Notes: generated by a model from the letters alone, not told the origin. Positions 26,619-40,599 are shown, counted from the stretch's first letter. The stretch: DNA of 64,000 bases from Saururus chinensis (GCA_035235625.1 CP141145.1:22818563-22882562); one strand, 5' to 3'. A program made the numbers and translations.

Positions 26619-29600
26619 TTAAACCATACTGCCTTGATCAGAAACATCATCGTAGTAGTATGGTGTGAGCCTTCCATCCTTCTCTAATGGCTTCTGTTTG
26701 CTGCTTGGGACAGCCTCTATCAACATCTTCACCACTCTTCGCATGGAAGGCCGATTAATAGGAAGGGGGCTTGTGCAAAGTAGGCCAATGTTTAAAACCT
26801 TGCACATCTCCTCTTTGTAGCAGATATCAAGCCTTGTATCAAGAACATGGTCTACACCTTTCTGCTCCAAGGTGAAACAGACCCATTTCACTAGGTCCTT
26901 CTCACCATACTCAGGATCCACAGGGAGCCTCCCTGTTAAGAGCTCTAGAATGACCACTCCGAAGCTGTATATATCGCTCTTCTCGTTCACTCTTAGTGTA
27001 TAGGCATACTCTGCAACCACAAGTTTCAAGCACATCAGTTAATACCAGTAGCTTAATGCAAAACCTGCCAAAATTACTTGAACAAGAGAATTACGATAAT
27101 CAAAGTATCCATAAAGTGAACTTGGAGGCATTGAATACCATAAGCTAATCTAATTTGGGTAGAGAATCTATAGCTCAACAAAGCAATTCAAGATTGATAC
27201 AAATAAGGAAAGATATAATAGACAAGAAAAGCACTCACCAGGAGCAATATATCCACAAGAACCGGCAATAATAGACATTGATTTCTGCCTTTTCCCAATT
27301 CCCTCCACCATTTTTGCAACCCCAAAATCTGCCACCCTTGCCCCATACTCTGCATCCAGCAGTATGTTATTGGACTTAACATCTCTGTGAACGATTGAAG
27401 GGACACAGTCATGGTGGAGATAGGAAAGCCCCTCAGCTGCATCCAGTGCAATCTTAAACCTTGTGGGCCAATCCAACAATCCTCCCTTGGTACTGTGAAG
27501 CAGATCCCCCAAGCTTCCATTGGGCATGTATTCATAAACCAGAAGTTTGCAATCCCTTGTACTGCAGGCACACAATAATTTCACTATATTTTTATGCCTG
27601 ATCTTCCCCAAGGTCTGAACCTCAGCCTCGAACTCGTCGTCGGAAACCTTCTGCCCGTACTCGTTTTGGCCCTCCTTGGACCCACCACCGAGCTTCTTCA
27701 CCGCTACCACCGCCTCCCCATTACTGAGCACAGCCTTGTACACCTTCCCAGAGCCCCCTCTTCCTACCACATTATCTTCATCAAGAGAATCAAAGATTTC
27801 ATCCTCACTGAATCCCAACTTGTGAAATGAAGTTAAAGTCCATTTTAATTTGTCATTGCCATTCTTTTCCTTCTTGAAGTTTTGGTACCTCCAATAGAAC
27901 AATCCAACACCAGCAACCAGTATCAAACCAGCTAATACATAAATCGACCTGAGTAACCAGGCAAGCCGGCGAACTTTGCCGGAAACCTGACCAGAAGCGG
28001 AGCAAAGACCCGGGAGATCGCCACAGAGACCCGGATTGTTTAGGAAGCTTTCCTTATAATTTTCATTTGCATACAGTGGAGGGAGCTTACCAGACAGAAG
28101 ATTGTTTGAGAGATTGAAGCTATTCAGCTTCAAATTCTGCAGCTCAGTTGGGACTTTCCCAGTGAGACGATTGCTTGAGAGATCCAGGTAATTCAGCACG
28201 GGCAGTGACCCCATTCCAGGAGGGATTTGGCCAGAGAGTTGGTTGGAAGCAAGATCCAAATCAGTGAGCTTTTTCCATGAGCCAATGTTTGAAGGTATCT
28301 CCCCAGAAATCAGGTTGCCATGGAGAACAAGCGTGGCAAGCTCCGGAAGCCGCCCGAGCGCCAACGGGATAGAGCCCGAGAGCTGGTTCCGCCCGGCGGA
28401 GAACTCCTCGAGCTTCTCCACGGAGCCGATCTCCGGCGGGATTTTTCCGGTGAACTGGTTGTCGTCAAGAAGCAAGAGCGACAAGTTTGACGCCCTGGCG
28501 ATGGCGGGGGAGATCTCGCCGGAGAAGGAGTTTCCGGAGAGCTCGAGGAGCCAGACGTGGGGCAGGCCCCACAAGCCGGCGGGAATCTCGCCTGATAGCC
28601 TGTTACTCGCGAGCCGCACCCGGACAAGACTCCGGCACTGAGAGAGCTCCTCCGGGACCGCACCCTCGAAGGCGTTATCAATCAGGAGGAGTTCCTCCAG
28701 CGCCCCCTTGCTGCAGAGCCCCCCTGGGATCTCGCCGGAGAAGCCATTGCTCGAAAGGTCCACCCACCGAAGCGGCGAGTGCCTGCCCAGGTCCCCGGGG
28801 ACGGGGCCGGCAAGGCGATTTCCGAACAGGCGAAGCTCGTACAGGTTGGGGGAGCGAGCAATCACCGCCGGTAGACTCCCGTTCAGGTGATTCTCGTACA
28901 GATTGAGCGATTCGAGCTGTAACGAGCAAAGTTCCTCCGGTATTTCCCCCTCCAATTTGTTCATTGAGGCATCCAATCGCTTCAGCATGGTGAGCTTTGA
29001 CCACCCAACGGGAAGAGAGCCGGAGAGGGAGTTGTTGTAGAGCTCGATTTGGACGACGCTAGCGAGGGAAGTGAGAGCTTCGGGGATGGGTCCGACCAGG
29101 TGATTGAGGGAGAGGTCCAAATCGGTCAGGTTACCGAGGTTTCCAAGGCTCGCCGGGATCCTTCCGACGAGGTGGCAGCCGGCCATCCACAGAATCTCGA
29201 GGCTGCCCAGCCGCCCAAAATCGGCGGGGATTTCTCCCGGGGAGAAGGGGTTGTAGGAGAGGTTCAGCTGGCGGAGGGTGGAGATGTTGGAGAGGAATGC
29301 CGGGACGGTGCCGTCGAGGAGGTTGGCGACGAGGGAGAGCACCTCGAGGTGGGGGAATCCGGCGAACTCCGGGGGGATGACGCCGGTGAGGTTGTTGCCG
29401 GAGAGGTCGAGGTAGCGGAGGGCGGGTAATGCGGTGAGGGCGGCAGGGACGGGGCCGACGAGGACGTTCTCGGAGACGTCGAGGTGGGCGAGGGCGCGGC
29501 AGGGGAGGAAGGCGCGAGGGTCAGACGGGAGGGAGCCATTGATGAAGTTGTCGGGGAGGGAGAGGCTGGCGAGGCGGGAGAGGCGGCAGAGGAGGTCGGG

Positions 29601-29861
29601 GGAGGGGAAGGGGCCCTCGAGGTTGGAGGAGGGGAGGGAGAGGGAGACGACGAAGCCGTCGCGGTCGCAGCCCACGCCGTACCAGCGGCAGGGGGTGGGG
29701 TCGCGGTCGCTCCAGCCGGCGAGGCGGCCGTCGGGGTCGGACCAGGAGAGCCTGATCTGCTGTAGGAAAAGGCCGTCCTGAGAGAGGGACGACGCGAGGG
29801 GGAGGGCGACGCAGCCGAAGAGGAGGAGGACGACGACGAGGGGGGAGGGCGGGAGGGACAT
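26619..29861 (-). CDS. HSL1: LRR receptor-like kinase of the HAESA/HSL1 group (subfamily XI)
   Basis: Two exons on the minus strand: 29861-27239 and 27010-26619. The intron is 228 bp, with GTGAGT at its 5' end and TTGCAG at its 3' end, splitting the Glu codon of the APE-like motif. The protein has 1004 residues (Arabidopsis HSL1 996). Order: signal peptide 1-25, an LRR cap with PCRWYGVGC, about 20 leucine-rich repeats to about 600, a membrane helix at about 635-657, and a Ser/Thr kinase with GRGGSG at 700-705, Lys at 722 in VAVKK, HRD at 825-827 (an RD kinase) and DFG at 845-847. The C terminus ends DVSDQGSMV, close to HSL1. The family sits at the plasma membrane and binds IDA or CLE peptides with SERK co-receptors to control abscission or stomatal development. 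The 5' part is strongly GC-rich. A weak GTTATAACC lies about 50 bp before the ATG. All key kinase residues are present. Confidence 0.95.
27011..27238 (-). other. Intron of the HSL1-like gene
   Basis: It begins GTGAGTGCTT at 27238 and ends GTGGTTGCAG at 27011. It is a phase-1 intron placed after SCGYIAP, before EYAYTLRV. Without splicing the frame reads into a stop at 27168. Confidence 0.93.
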
Positions 29862-30339
29862 GGTGCTGCGAGTTTGACCGAGTCTGGGGAGAGTGGGAAG
29901 CGGAGGGGTTATAACGGGCGACGGGGACAGCGATGGCTTTGGCTGGTGGGCCCAGGGTGGGGTCCAGGGTTGTTCGGTTCAGTGGGACTGAGTGAGTGCG
30001 CAAGAGTGTGATCATGATTGGGGTTGATCTCTTTACGTTTAAATTTTTTCGGAAAATAATGTTCTTACTTCAATGTTTTTTATACCAGTTTGATTTGGTA
30101 AGGCTATTAATATAAGATTCAATTTTCTCAATCTAATCTAATTATAATTATAAGTGATGTAAAACTTATATATATAAAAAAGTAGATATAGAAATATTAT
30201 TATCTTTTGTTTATGACAATAGTACCAAAGGACAAGCCACAACTAACAGAAAGAGTTATCAATACAAAGGGTAATAAGGAGGAACTCAAGATCTCTGTCA
30301 ATCTACACCTGCACTGAGAGAGAGGAACAGTTTAGCTTG

Positions 30340-30433
30340 CCTAGCTTTGGCAATGAGCAACGTTGTTCCCCTCCCCTTAATAAAAGCCTAGCTTTGGCAT
30401 TGAGCAACGTTGTTCCGCTCCCCTTAACAAAAG
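30340..30433. repeat. 47-bp tandem duplication
   Basis: CCTAGCTTTGGCAATGAGCA starts at 30340 and recurs at 30387 with few changes, through CTCCCCTTAAxAAAAG. Two units are present. Confidence 0.85.
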
Positions 30434-31562
30434 AGAGAGTCACAGCCCAAAACAAATCAACTTGGAGATGCCTCGTTCATAAGAGAGCTTAGCTTACAAT
30501 ACTCCCCAAAAGAATGCTTATGTTTGTTTTTCATCTTCTTGAGTTTGGGATAATGTGCATTAAAATTTTATTGAAAAAAATGAGTATCAAAGTGTCCCAT
30601 CAAAATTTAATAGTGCATATTAATAGGGAGAGTGGGTGGGTGATTTAAACTTACCTATTTTAAGTGTGCATGGATCAAAATTTAACAACTTAACACACTC
30701 GGGTTCAATTTATGTTCACACGTGAACTCGAGCTCATACCAATAGGTCTAAAAAAAATTACATTTTGAGCCTATTTTATTGTACAAATTGTATAAGTTTA
30801 TTTTTTGTCATACAATTTGCATTCGTCTCTTCGTTGTAATGAAAATTGCATGCATAACCCATTTTTTATAGAATGCATGTGTCATACATGTTTGATGTTT
30901 GCTATTTGTATTTAAGTGAGTGTGTGATTACTATTCGGGTTGGCTAACCGAAAAAAAAGATTAGCATTGGGATTGATCACATTACACGCATGATGGTTGG
31001 GTAATTTTTTCATTCTAAGTTCAATTTTTACCATTCAACATGTGGTTAGGTTGCAATGAAATTTGCATAAATTACCAATTTTTTTATGCAGTGCATGTAT
31101 GTTAGTTTTTAATACATGTTTGATTCGATGTTTAAAAGTGCATTTAGGCCTTTGGATAACGTTCACCTTATACATAAAAAAAATAGTTTTATAAGTTTGA
31201 TATAATAAATAATGTATGTAGAAACTCGTTGTAAACAAACATCAAAATTGGCAGTCATCTTTTTAAAGAGTATAAAATGAGTTTTATGTAATTCGTTCAT
31301 AAAAAATGACCTATATTAGGGTTATGGGTAGGGTGAAATTATACAATATCCATATTATACACTATTCGCTAACCATACCTTGGATTCTTTGTTTATGAAC
31401 CCCATTTTGGCTTCCAAAACTTCCCACCTGAGTTAATTTTTTAGTCTTTTGAATCAGATTTCATTATTACTAGAAATTAACATGACTCCCTGATTTATTC
31501 TATTTACAGATTTGCTTTCTTGACTAAACTTCAAAAACTAAACAAATTCCCCTTGCTTATAC

Positions 31563-31740
31563 TCCCTACATGATATATTAATAATTCAATTTGAAAAAAA
31601 AATTATTCTATATTAATAGCTTCATTTGACTAAATTTAAGTGGCTGGGTATGTAAAAAATATATATTTTTTGAGTTTTACAAATTCTCAAGTGTGAGTCC
31701 TCTTATTCAATGAAAATTATTATTTATAGGACAAAGAGAA
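31563..31740. mobile_element. Stowaway-like MITE
   Basis: It starts TACTCCCTACATGATATATT and contains ATTAATAGCTTCATTTGAC. It ends near GGACAAAGAGAATATG. Same family as the copies at 21009 and 47350. Confidence 0.45.
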
Positions 31741-34308
31741 TATGACTTACATTTAGTCATTCCATTTTTCTTTACAAAGTATACTTAATTATAATATAAT
31801 TACATATAATAAAAAATAAAAAATATGATTACTTGGAAATTTTATTATGATTTTATCCCCCTTTGACGTGATATACTACACTAAGAAGAAAAATCGATTT
31901 AGCCTCAAAAACGATTTTGCCTCAAAAATGCCAAGAGTCAAAAGTTGGTGTTCTTTTAACTTCTAGAAAAAAAATTCAAAAAAAATTCAAATTTAAAACA
32001 GAAAACATAAAAGATTCTGTTTTGACCACATTGGGAACTGTGTTGAATACGAATATATTTACTCTATCTGTTGCACATTAATAGTTTTACTTAATTTTAA
32101 ATTAATTCACTTTAAAAAACTAAATGAAGCTATTACTACATTAATCAGTGACGATCTTTGAGAAGCGATTTGTCTTATTTCTATTCCCATCACTAATAGT
32201 TCTTAATGTTAATTTATTGAAGACTTGAAGTATATGCCGCAATTGCCAGGCCACATTGAGTGTCTTGCCGATGGAAGGGATAAGCTTGGGAATCCGTTCA
32301 TGTGATGTAGACGGGGGTGTGTGGTCCGTTTGAGCTCTGTAAATTTGTCTTTGGACAGAGGGCGTGTGAGCTGCAGTGGCCCAAACCAACCGTGAAATTC
32401 TGCAGGGTGGCTTCTGGACATGCTGGTACGTTTGGCCACCAACCTTCATTCTTTAGCCTGACCCTAACCCACTGCCCAGGGAACTCATCTACACAAACTT
32501 TTCTGGGCACAGGAATCAGGACCATCCACTTCTTAACGCTCCCCTACCACTGCTATGCCCTTTGATGAGTGACTTCCTTTTGTCTTCAAGTTAATTAACC
32601 AGCATGTGGAATGTAACTAGTTACACATAAGGTAGATTTGGTAAGTTATGTTCTACACTTCTATTTCTATGTTTAGGATGCAGGTACTGGGAGTACTTCT
32701 CCAGTATTCGTTCTCATGTTTCAGTTAAAAAATGAGAGTTTACTCCAGCTCCACGGGGTAAATTATGATACAGTAAAAGCTGCTGCAGGCAACATGGTCA
32801 AGATCTTTCCAGACAGTTTTCAAATACCTTTTGATTTAGTAGCTCGCTAGCCAGTGCTGAGTTGTCTGTGGGGGCACAGAAGCATGAACACCGTCAAGTC
32901 AATTGTTTTCAACATATAAAATCATGTGTCCTCGCCATCAATCCTACGGTTAAAAGAAGAAACGAAAGTTACTGTGTCCAGACTCCAGGCTGAAGAGGGT
33001 CATTTTGCTACATTTTTGCCAGTGCACTGAAGAACGGACTGAGATAGAAGGGTCAGACGGAGGGAGGCAGACCTGAGCTACTGGTGTACTGGACATTGAT
33101 GCATCTTACCTAAATATCTGAGAGGGGAGTTAAGGTGGACTGAGGAGAGTTATGGCAGCCATGAAAGTAAAAACTTTGGAAGAATGGAAGATTTGATGTA
33201 TCCAAAGAAGCTGAAGTTTAACGCTGGTAAAACGAGTAAAAAATAAATAGTGGGGGCTTTGGGAACTGCAGCTTGTTTGACTCGAAAACTGGAGTTGGAA
33301 CGTTTGATTGAGATAGGGCTGTCTGTACACGGTACAGAAGAACCTCCAGAATGGCAGTCCTAGCTGTCCATCTCGCACCTGGTGGCCATGTCATGGCCAT
33401 TTGCACACTTGGTTTGGCCGCATTATTTTTCTGGAGGCCACCCATGGTTTGTTGGTGGCGAGACATTTAGATGTTTGTCTTCTCACCAAATGGCAGAGGG
33501 TTAGGGATTTTGACCTGGTACGTTGGGCTGACGAATAGGCACTATATTGAATAAATATTAAATTATTTTTTTTTTAATGAGACTAGTTTATATGAGCTCG
33601 TATTTATGCACTATAGCATAAGCATAAATTCAATGGCAGGAATATGAATTTATGGACAATTGTATGAGCTCCGGCATCACATAATATTGAATTTTTTTTT
33701 TTGAGTGAGCATTTGTCTCCAAGCTAAAGTGAGCATTTGTTTGTACAAACGAAAATATAGTAAATATTAACATAAATTTGTATGATTGTGTTTAAGCTAT
33801 TATACTCATGTCTGATGAACACCTTACAGACTACTGGCTACGAGTACCACTTGTGGTATCGTCATAAATGGTATCATTGGCTGTAGCTACTTGGTGGTTC
33901 GGATAAAAAAGTCCACCTATATACACTAGGCCTTATACATATATATACAAAAAAGCTTTATAAACGGCCAAAAAAAGTACCTTAAACGTTGAAATTTTTC
34001 TTGGGGAAAATGCACCTACATGTAAATGAGTCTAAAATGAACCCGTTATTATAGGTACGTACGAGTAACAGTTAAAACCGACATTTCATGGAGATAACTC
34101 AGCTATAGTCGGTTTTATGACCACTTACAATAAGGGCTCCTTACAAGGGGGTTCATCTAAATATCTTCTATTACTTGGAAAGTCTACTTTTTAGTATGTC
34201 AACAATACTATGTCGAGTGTTTAGGGGTGGGCACGGGACAGCCTAGCCCACAGCCCATTTTGGGAGGACCACGCTTGCCCAGGCCTTGGTTTACTGGGGC
34301 CCACTTAT

Positions 34309-36497
34309 TGTCACGACATGAGCTTTGAGAAGGGTCCATAGACCGCCAACACGATCGGAGTGCACCTGAGCTCAAGCTGTGACAATACAATAACACACTA
34401 CAAGAGATAAAGAATTTAAATCTGAAACATGAATAACTTTTATTGAATCTAATCAAAAGAGTTTCACCCAAGGGTGTTCATCTGCAACTACAAAGCAAAT
34501 ACTTAACCTACTCATAAGCATTAAAATCAAACTACTCCTAAATTCTATGTTCAACCCCGTGAACGAAAACTCTACTCTTCCTTGGCGTTCCTACGCATCC
34601 AAATCTGCAAACAAACCTGCGTGCAAAAGTACGCCCGGTGGAACGGACATTCCACCCGTGAGCCAAAACTCTGTGATAATACCTCAAATAGAACATATCT
34701 TGTAATCTAGCATTCACCAATCATACAATGACAAAGATTCACATTCAGCATAGTATATCTACACATAACCATCATATATGCATGATCATTTTAATTCAAC
34801 ACTCACATAATCATTCATTGTAACATGAGTTTGCATAATCACCATATGCCTCGTAAAATATAATATACACACAACCTATTCCCCGTATCACCTAGAGAAT
34901 TTCGCTGTGATCCGTGGGTTGCGTCGGTGCGAAAACGCCGTGAGTGGTCATACGCGTGCACTCGCAATGACCTGTGAAAACCGGGAGGGAACTGCCAAAG
35001 GCTGGGGTCCACCCTCATCCCTACGTGGCACCTGGGTAAAATTTATTATCTTGTTTCTAAAATTAAGGCCCTACACCCTGACCTTAACTCCCCTTGTTCA
35101 ACCTCTCTCTTAGGTTGGTTCTTAATTCTTGTTCTACCATTTATGCAATACAACACTCTCACACATACCCATAAGAAGAGAAATGAATTCTATACAATTC
35201 AAATCAAAATGACAACTTTTATGATTCATTCATATCATCTATTTAACTCATCAACCTGTCATAACATATATATGCACTATTTACCCATAGTTGGTAGTTG
35301 ACCCAATTCATCACAACCGGCAAAGAGTAGTAATTATACAAATACATAACTATATCAAACAATCAACATTTCGCATCTCCCTTGAGTATAACCTGTAACA
35401 TCCTATAATTAAATCACAACCTACCCATATGACTGTCGTTGCACAAAATACATCTCTACTTCATATTATAATTCCAAAATATCACAATTCATATAGATGA
35501 ATCAAAACATCTAACCAACAATAGAACCGTGCATACATTCACAACCTTTTTTATATCTCAAACATTAGACAACCTATTTCATACGTTAGACAATACCTCA
35601 TAATCCACTCAGCTTATATCTCTAACATTAATCATGCCTGTATTCACTACAAAACATATCATAAATATTGCAAACATACATCACCCATATAATGAATATT
35701 TCATAACAAACCTAGCATGAAGAATTTGTCTCACACATGCATATATAACCAAAATAAATCAATGATTCATGCTGAAAGACAAGCCATGTTATAGGTGAGG
35801 GTTCTCACCTAAGCCTACTCCAAAGCTTACTCTCAAAAGCTAATCTTCTCCTCTAAAACCTAACATAACAATCCAAATCAAAGCTCTAATTAAAGGCTGA
35901 GAATAATAACAATAAATGCATAAAATTGAGGAAGGAAAGACATGATTTTGGGCACTTTTACTTCTTCAAAAACTGTTGTGAATAGCAATTCCGAAATTAG
36001 AGTATGAGTGGCCTAACCCAAAACAGGGAGGAAGATACAAAATTCCACCCAAAGGCTTACCTTTCTAGCTTTCCCCTTGCAGCCCAGCCCTCCCGTTGTC
36101 CAAAACCACCCACACAACCGTCGCTGGCCGACGGAATCCTCCTTGAGTGGTGCTGCCCGCCGGAGAAGAGGAAGGGAAAAGTGGGTTGGCCACAAGTGGA
36201 GAAGGGAGATGGGTTGCGAGAGAGGGCGCGCTGAGAGAGGGAAAAACGTAGAGAGAGGGAGAGAAACCTGTTGAGAGAGATGCAGGGAGAGAGAGACACA
36301 GGGAGAGATGAGGGAGAGTCGCTGGCTGGGAGAGAATAGAATCCTCTTCTCAGGCAGCGGCTAGGGCTGGGGGATGAGAAAATTTTCTCTCCCCTGACGC
36401 TCCAAAAAAAAAAACCAGAAGTCCTAAGTTCTGGACCGGATTCATGTAGGCAATTAAAAAAAATGAGTTGGGTTGAAGAAAGAAACACGGGTTTACA
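34309..36497 (-). mobile_element. Solo LTR, 2189 bp, inside hAT relic A
   Basis: It starts TGTCACGACATGAG and ends GGGTTTACA, with a perfect target duplication CTTAT at 34304-34308 and 36498-36502. Only one LTR and no internal region are present, as expected after LTR-LTR recombination. On the minus strand it would read TGTAAACCCGTG through to CGTGACA, the usual Gypsy LTR sense. A GA/CT-rich stretch lies at 36228-36335. Confidence 0.85.
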
Positions 36498-36502
36498 CTT
36501 AT

Positions 36503-38438
36503 CGGGTGGACTAGACCTTTACATTTTAAAAAAAATTAAAAATATATAAATTTTTTATAAAAAATATTTATTAAATAATTCAAAAAATTATACAATAAAA
36601 TTATAATTTACAAAGTGAAAATTAGAATTGCATCACTATAAATGAGTATATCATACCTAGGTTGACACCCATTTACCTATCTATCATTTGTAATTATAAT
36701 CTAAAATTTAAAATTATATTATTAACTAATTATTGATTGTCAAGTTTTTTATGCTTCTCATATTTTCTCTTTAAAATTGGGGGCTTGTGTCATTTCTTTT
36801 GCGTCTAACTAATCTTTTAAGCAAATGCATACCTCCACCACATCAGGTGTTAGTCAACTTCGCCTTTTGTCTAATTCCCTACCTCTTGCACTAAAAGTCA
36901 ATTCCAATGCTATTGTATACATGGAGGGGGGGGGGGGGGGGTAGTAAATCACAAGCTAAGGCAGACAATAAGAATAGTTACTTTCATATATCTGCCACCA
37001 AGTTAAAACATCTATATTACTAAGTTATTGTGAGGACATAATGAATTTTAAATTAGCATTTAAATAGTTAGTTTATTCATTATTATTATCACTATATTTT
37101 TGTTTATTTTTATGAAGTAACATCCAAACCTTAGTATTACGTGGAAGATGCATATGAATAGAACAAGAAGAAGAAGTTGATTGATTTTGTCTCGACCTAT
37201 AGGTTATTTCATATGTATTATATTAAGAATGTAAAGTAGTTTCTACATTTTTATATAGAATATCATTTTCATCGGGTAGGGACTCATGTTGTCAGATATA
37301 CTATCAATTAAAATATGTATACCTTCTAATCTAACCCTATGATCCATTACAGCCTCTAAATAATAAATTTAAGGGATATGAGACTAATATTTATTAAATT
37401 TTATTTTCATTTCCTTTACAAGATATGCAAATGATTTAACCTCTCTATATTATGCAAATGCATCAGTTATGTCATACAAGTGACTTAGAATTGAACAAGA
37501 ATAGTAAACACTAGACAAATCTTTAGTAATATTATAAAAAATAGATTAAAATATATTAAACAAATAGATATGACAAAATGATCTTCATTAAGTCATAAAT
37601 GAGGTAACTTTTTTGTAGCCCAACATATAATTAAACTTTCTTATCCTTCACAAGATTCTAACATTAAATGTGTTATTCTACCAATGACAAACATCAAATT
37701 GAATTTTTTTTTATTTCTTACCATACAATCAACACATGTCTCTAAATTCTTGTATGGTAGAGGGTGAAGAGGTGATATGTAACAAAGTATTTTTAATTAA
37801 CTAAAAATGAGATTTTATTACATTTAAACTATCTTCAACAAACAAATTAATTATGTGACATGCACATCTAATATGAAATATATTTGAATCTATTAGACAA
37901 ATGTGATCACAATGGGATTCTAAGAGTTCTACCACTAAATTATTATCAGAAGCAATATCTACAGTAATAAACATAAGTTTATCTTTAATTGAGTATTTAT
38001 TTAAACAATATAGCCATGATTTTTCTATAATTAAAGTTGTGTCAGGTTATTCTAGAATGTTATAATATATTATTCTCTTATTTAATCTTCATGATTCATC
38101 TATAAAATTAATAGTAACACATGCATCACCAAAATCTTAGATACTAGTACAAATATCGAAAGTTAGAGCAATCTTACCCAGAATTGTTTGTAAGGTTTTC
38201 ATAAGCTCAACCTTGTACTCCTTGTGTAGCTTAAAAATATCTCTCCTTGATGTGGTGCATGAGATTTTGTTGAAGGCTTAGTTGAGAGCTTCCTTCACAT
38301 ACTTCTCGAACTTGGTGTCATCTGCAAAAGGGAAGGTTTGCTCGGCATACACAACATACTGCACAAGTTCCTTCCGATTTATATCTTGATTAAAAGAAAA
38401 AGTACTTAGAGCAGTAGAAGAGGTGGTCCTGGAACTTA
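36503..38438 (-). pseudogene. hAT transposase relic (element A, C-terminal two thirds)
   Basis: On the minus strand this runs parallel to 43390-45060 of relic B. Both have TTTTAATCAxGATAxAAATxGGA, ACACAAGGAGTACAA and, near the end, the text GCAAGAGGTAxGG. Frames carry many stops. The Ac-superfamily assignment rests on the hATC-like text of relic B and on the ends. Confidence 0.65.
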
Positions 38439-40599
38439 ATTATGCTTGTTTGGAGTCCTTTGATCCATGCTTAGCAAAGCATGATCTAGCATGGCGAAGA
38501 GGTCTGGTACCCCCTCCTTCCATGGGGGTAACTCCCTCGGTTTAGCAAATATGTCCTCGTGTTTGGCCAAGAGAGCAAGCAAATCATTAGGTAAGGTATC
38601 CTGGTGCATGTCCACAATGGTGAGTTGTTGAAGAAAGAACCCCTGAGGTGCAAATCGGAAGAGGGAGCTAACTAACTGGGCTGAATTCAGCATGCACGGC
38701 TGAGAGCCTTGTATGTGTACACGTAGTCCATGCACCTCAAAGTCTATAGTCATATTGCACAAGTTCTATACCACATCCCCAAGCTCCTGCAACCATTGGA
38801 CACCAAGCACCACATCCGCCCCCTTTGTGGCCAACAAAAATAGGTTGGTGATGAATGTATGAACCTGGATAGAAAAAGAAGCTTGAGCGCACACTCCGGT
38901 ACTTTGAAGGTGCTTTTCATCACCAATTAAGACATTGAACAACTTGGAATCTGATGCAAAACATCGCAAGTGCTTCACCACCTTATCATGAATGAAATTA
39001 TGGGTGGAACCACTGTTAATGAGGATAGCTACTTGTTGTCGCTTGAGATGTCCTTGAACTCGCGTGGTCCAAGGGGTAAATGCCCCATAAAAGCATGGAC
39101 AAAGATCTTTGGAAGAATAGTAACATAAGGAGATGGCTCATGGCAAGAAGGGAATCATCATCCTCTTTGGCTTCCTCGATGAGAAAGCTTCCCTCGACAA
39201 AGCAACGATGTTTTGGTAAAAACTTCTCATCACATTTGAAGCACAAGCTTTTCGATCTTTGCTCTTCCATTTGGGCGGGGGTCACATGGCAAACTAGGGG
39301 GTAACAGGGGTTGTGGGCTGGCCGGTCTGTCCTATAGATAGGCCTGGCATTGAGAGGAAGCCTGGTGCTGGGGCAGGTGCTTGGCACTGGAAGGAGCTAG
39401 GATGGTCTACCCGTCTTTGCCGGGCAAGCTTCTCCTCCTCGATACGAGCATGTTGCACCACCTCTTATATCAAAGTACAATGGAAGTAACAAATCTCATC
39501 TGAGATTTTAGGTTTGAGCCCCCTTTTGAAGGTTCCCATAACCATCGGCCAAACTGGAAGGTGGTTGGCAATCTTCATGAAGTCCTAATAGTAGGCAAGT
39601 ATAGTGCTGGTATGACGTAGAGTGGAGAGTATCTTATTAAAATCTTGAAACTCATTGGGTCCGAATTGAACACAGAGTTCATCGGCAAAACAAAGCTACA
39701 TCAAGAAGTGAACCTCCTCCTCATAGCTCTGGAACCAAATGGAAGCATAACCTTCCAATGAAAGGTAGCTATGCACAGATGTTCATTATCAGAATGGGTC
39801 CCTTGGTAGGCAAAAAACTTTTTTGCCTAATAGAGCCACTCAATCGGGTCCTCGTCCCTATTGTTATGAGGGAATTATAGCCTAGACAAACTGAGTTCAA
39901 CACCACCCCTTGCCCCTCCACGAGGACCAAAGAAGTCCTCTTAGTCTTCCTCGAACTCTCAGGACAAGTTTTAGTGGTTTGGGGTCTTTGCGGCATTTAC
40001 CCAAATACCTGGGGAGCCTTGTTCTCCCAAGCCCAAACGGTCGCCTTCTTTAATTTGATCAATAGTACCAAATTGTATAGAGTTAGGAGGAGGTTGCACA
40101 ACTCTCTCAAACACTAGTTGGAGGCCGAAAGCATGAGATCGGGAGAGCTGGGAGGGCTAACCCACCTCAGCACTGGCTAGCTGTGGCGTGGGCAATATGG
40201 GCATCATAGAGGCTGTCTAAACCTGAGTGAAGGTCACCATCAGTTGCTAAGAGTGGGCATTCATCCTTGGTTTCAATTGTTTTCTTGACTTGAGTCTCTA
40301 GAGCTATCACCAATTGCTTGCCTCGAGCCATGGCAAATCATTGAGGCTGTAATACCAATGTTGTGTCTTGGATTGGAATACAAGCGGTACCTTGCTTCAA
40401 TCGTGAGAAATGGGAGAAGACGATGAAGGGGAAGAAGAAGTCTATTCTCTTTTCATAAAAAAATAAACAAGGAAGAAGATCGCCTTATAAAGGAGGGCAT
40501 GACTCCCTTAGAGGGAGTGCCAACTTTGGGACTACAATCAACTGGGTGGGCCCACAGTCAGTCTATTACAATCTGAATCAATTACCCTCCTCAATTACA
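38439..40599 (-). mobile_element. Reina-like Gypsy fragment with a single LTR, in hAT relic A
   Basis: A 241-bp LTR (40359-40599) is followed on the minus strand by TTGGTATTACAGCC, a primer-site-like sequence. Then come gag, a partial zinc knuckle (about 39250-39200), protease (about 39010) and the start of the linker to reverse transcriptase (38762-38440). The proteins resemble those of the Reina element at 13342-18658, for example ADVVLGVQWLQELGDV. Reverse transcriptase, integrase and the second LTR are absent. ACTTA occurs at both borders (38434-38438 and 40600-40604). It is broken, with several breaks in the part that remains. Confidence 0.75.

Larger units (their letters stand above)
29862..34213. 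other. Upstream region of the kinase gene and spacer, no gene
   Basis: About 160 bp of GC-rich leader or promoter (29862-30020) gives way to AT-rich DNA. The low-copy-looking stretch 32140-33530 has near-average GC and no coding pattern that I recognise. Promoter elements of the kinase cannot be placed with confidence. Confidence 0.5.

Noticed and set aside
29049-29781. Plus-strand open frames opposite the receptor kinase N-terminal region
   Set aside because: They are shadows of the GC-rich LRR-coding strand; the minus strand has clear LRR and kinase motifs.
32140-32565. Overlapping open frames in a GC-average stretch upstream of the kinase gene
   Set aside because: Frames on both strands are short and overlapping, without recognisable domains. 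It could be an old gene fragment but cannot be supported.
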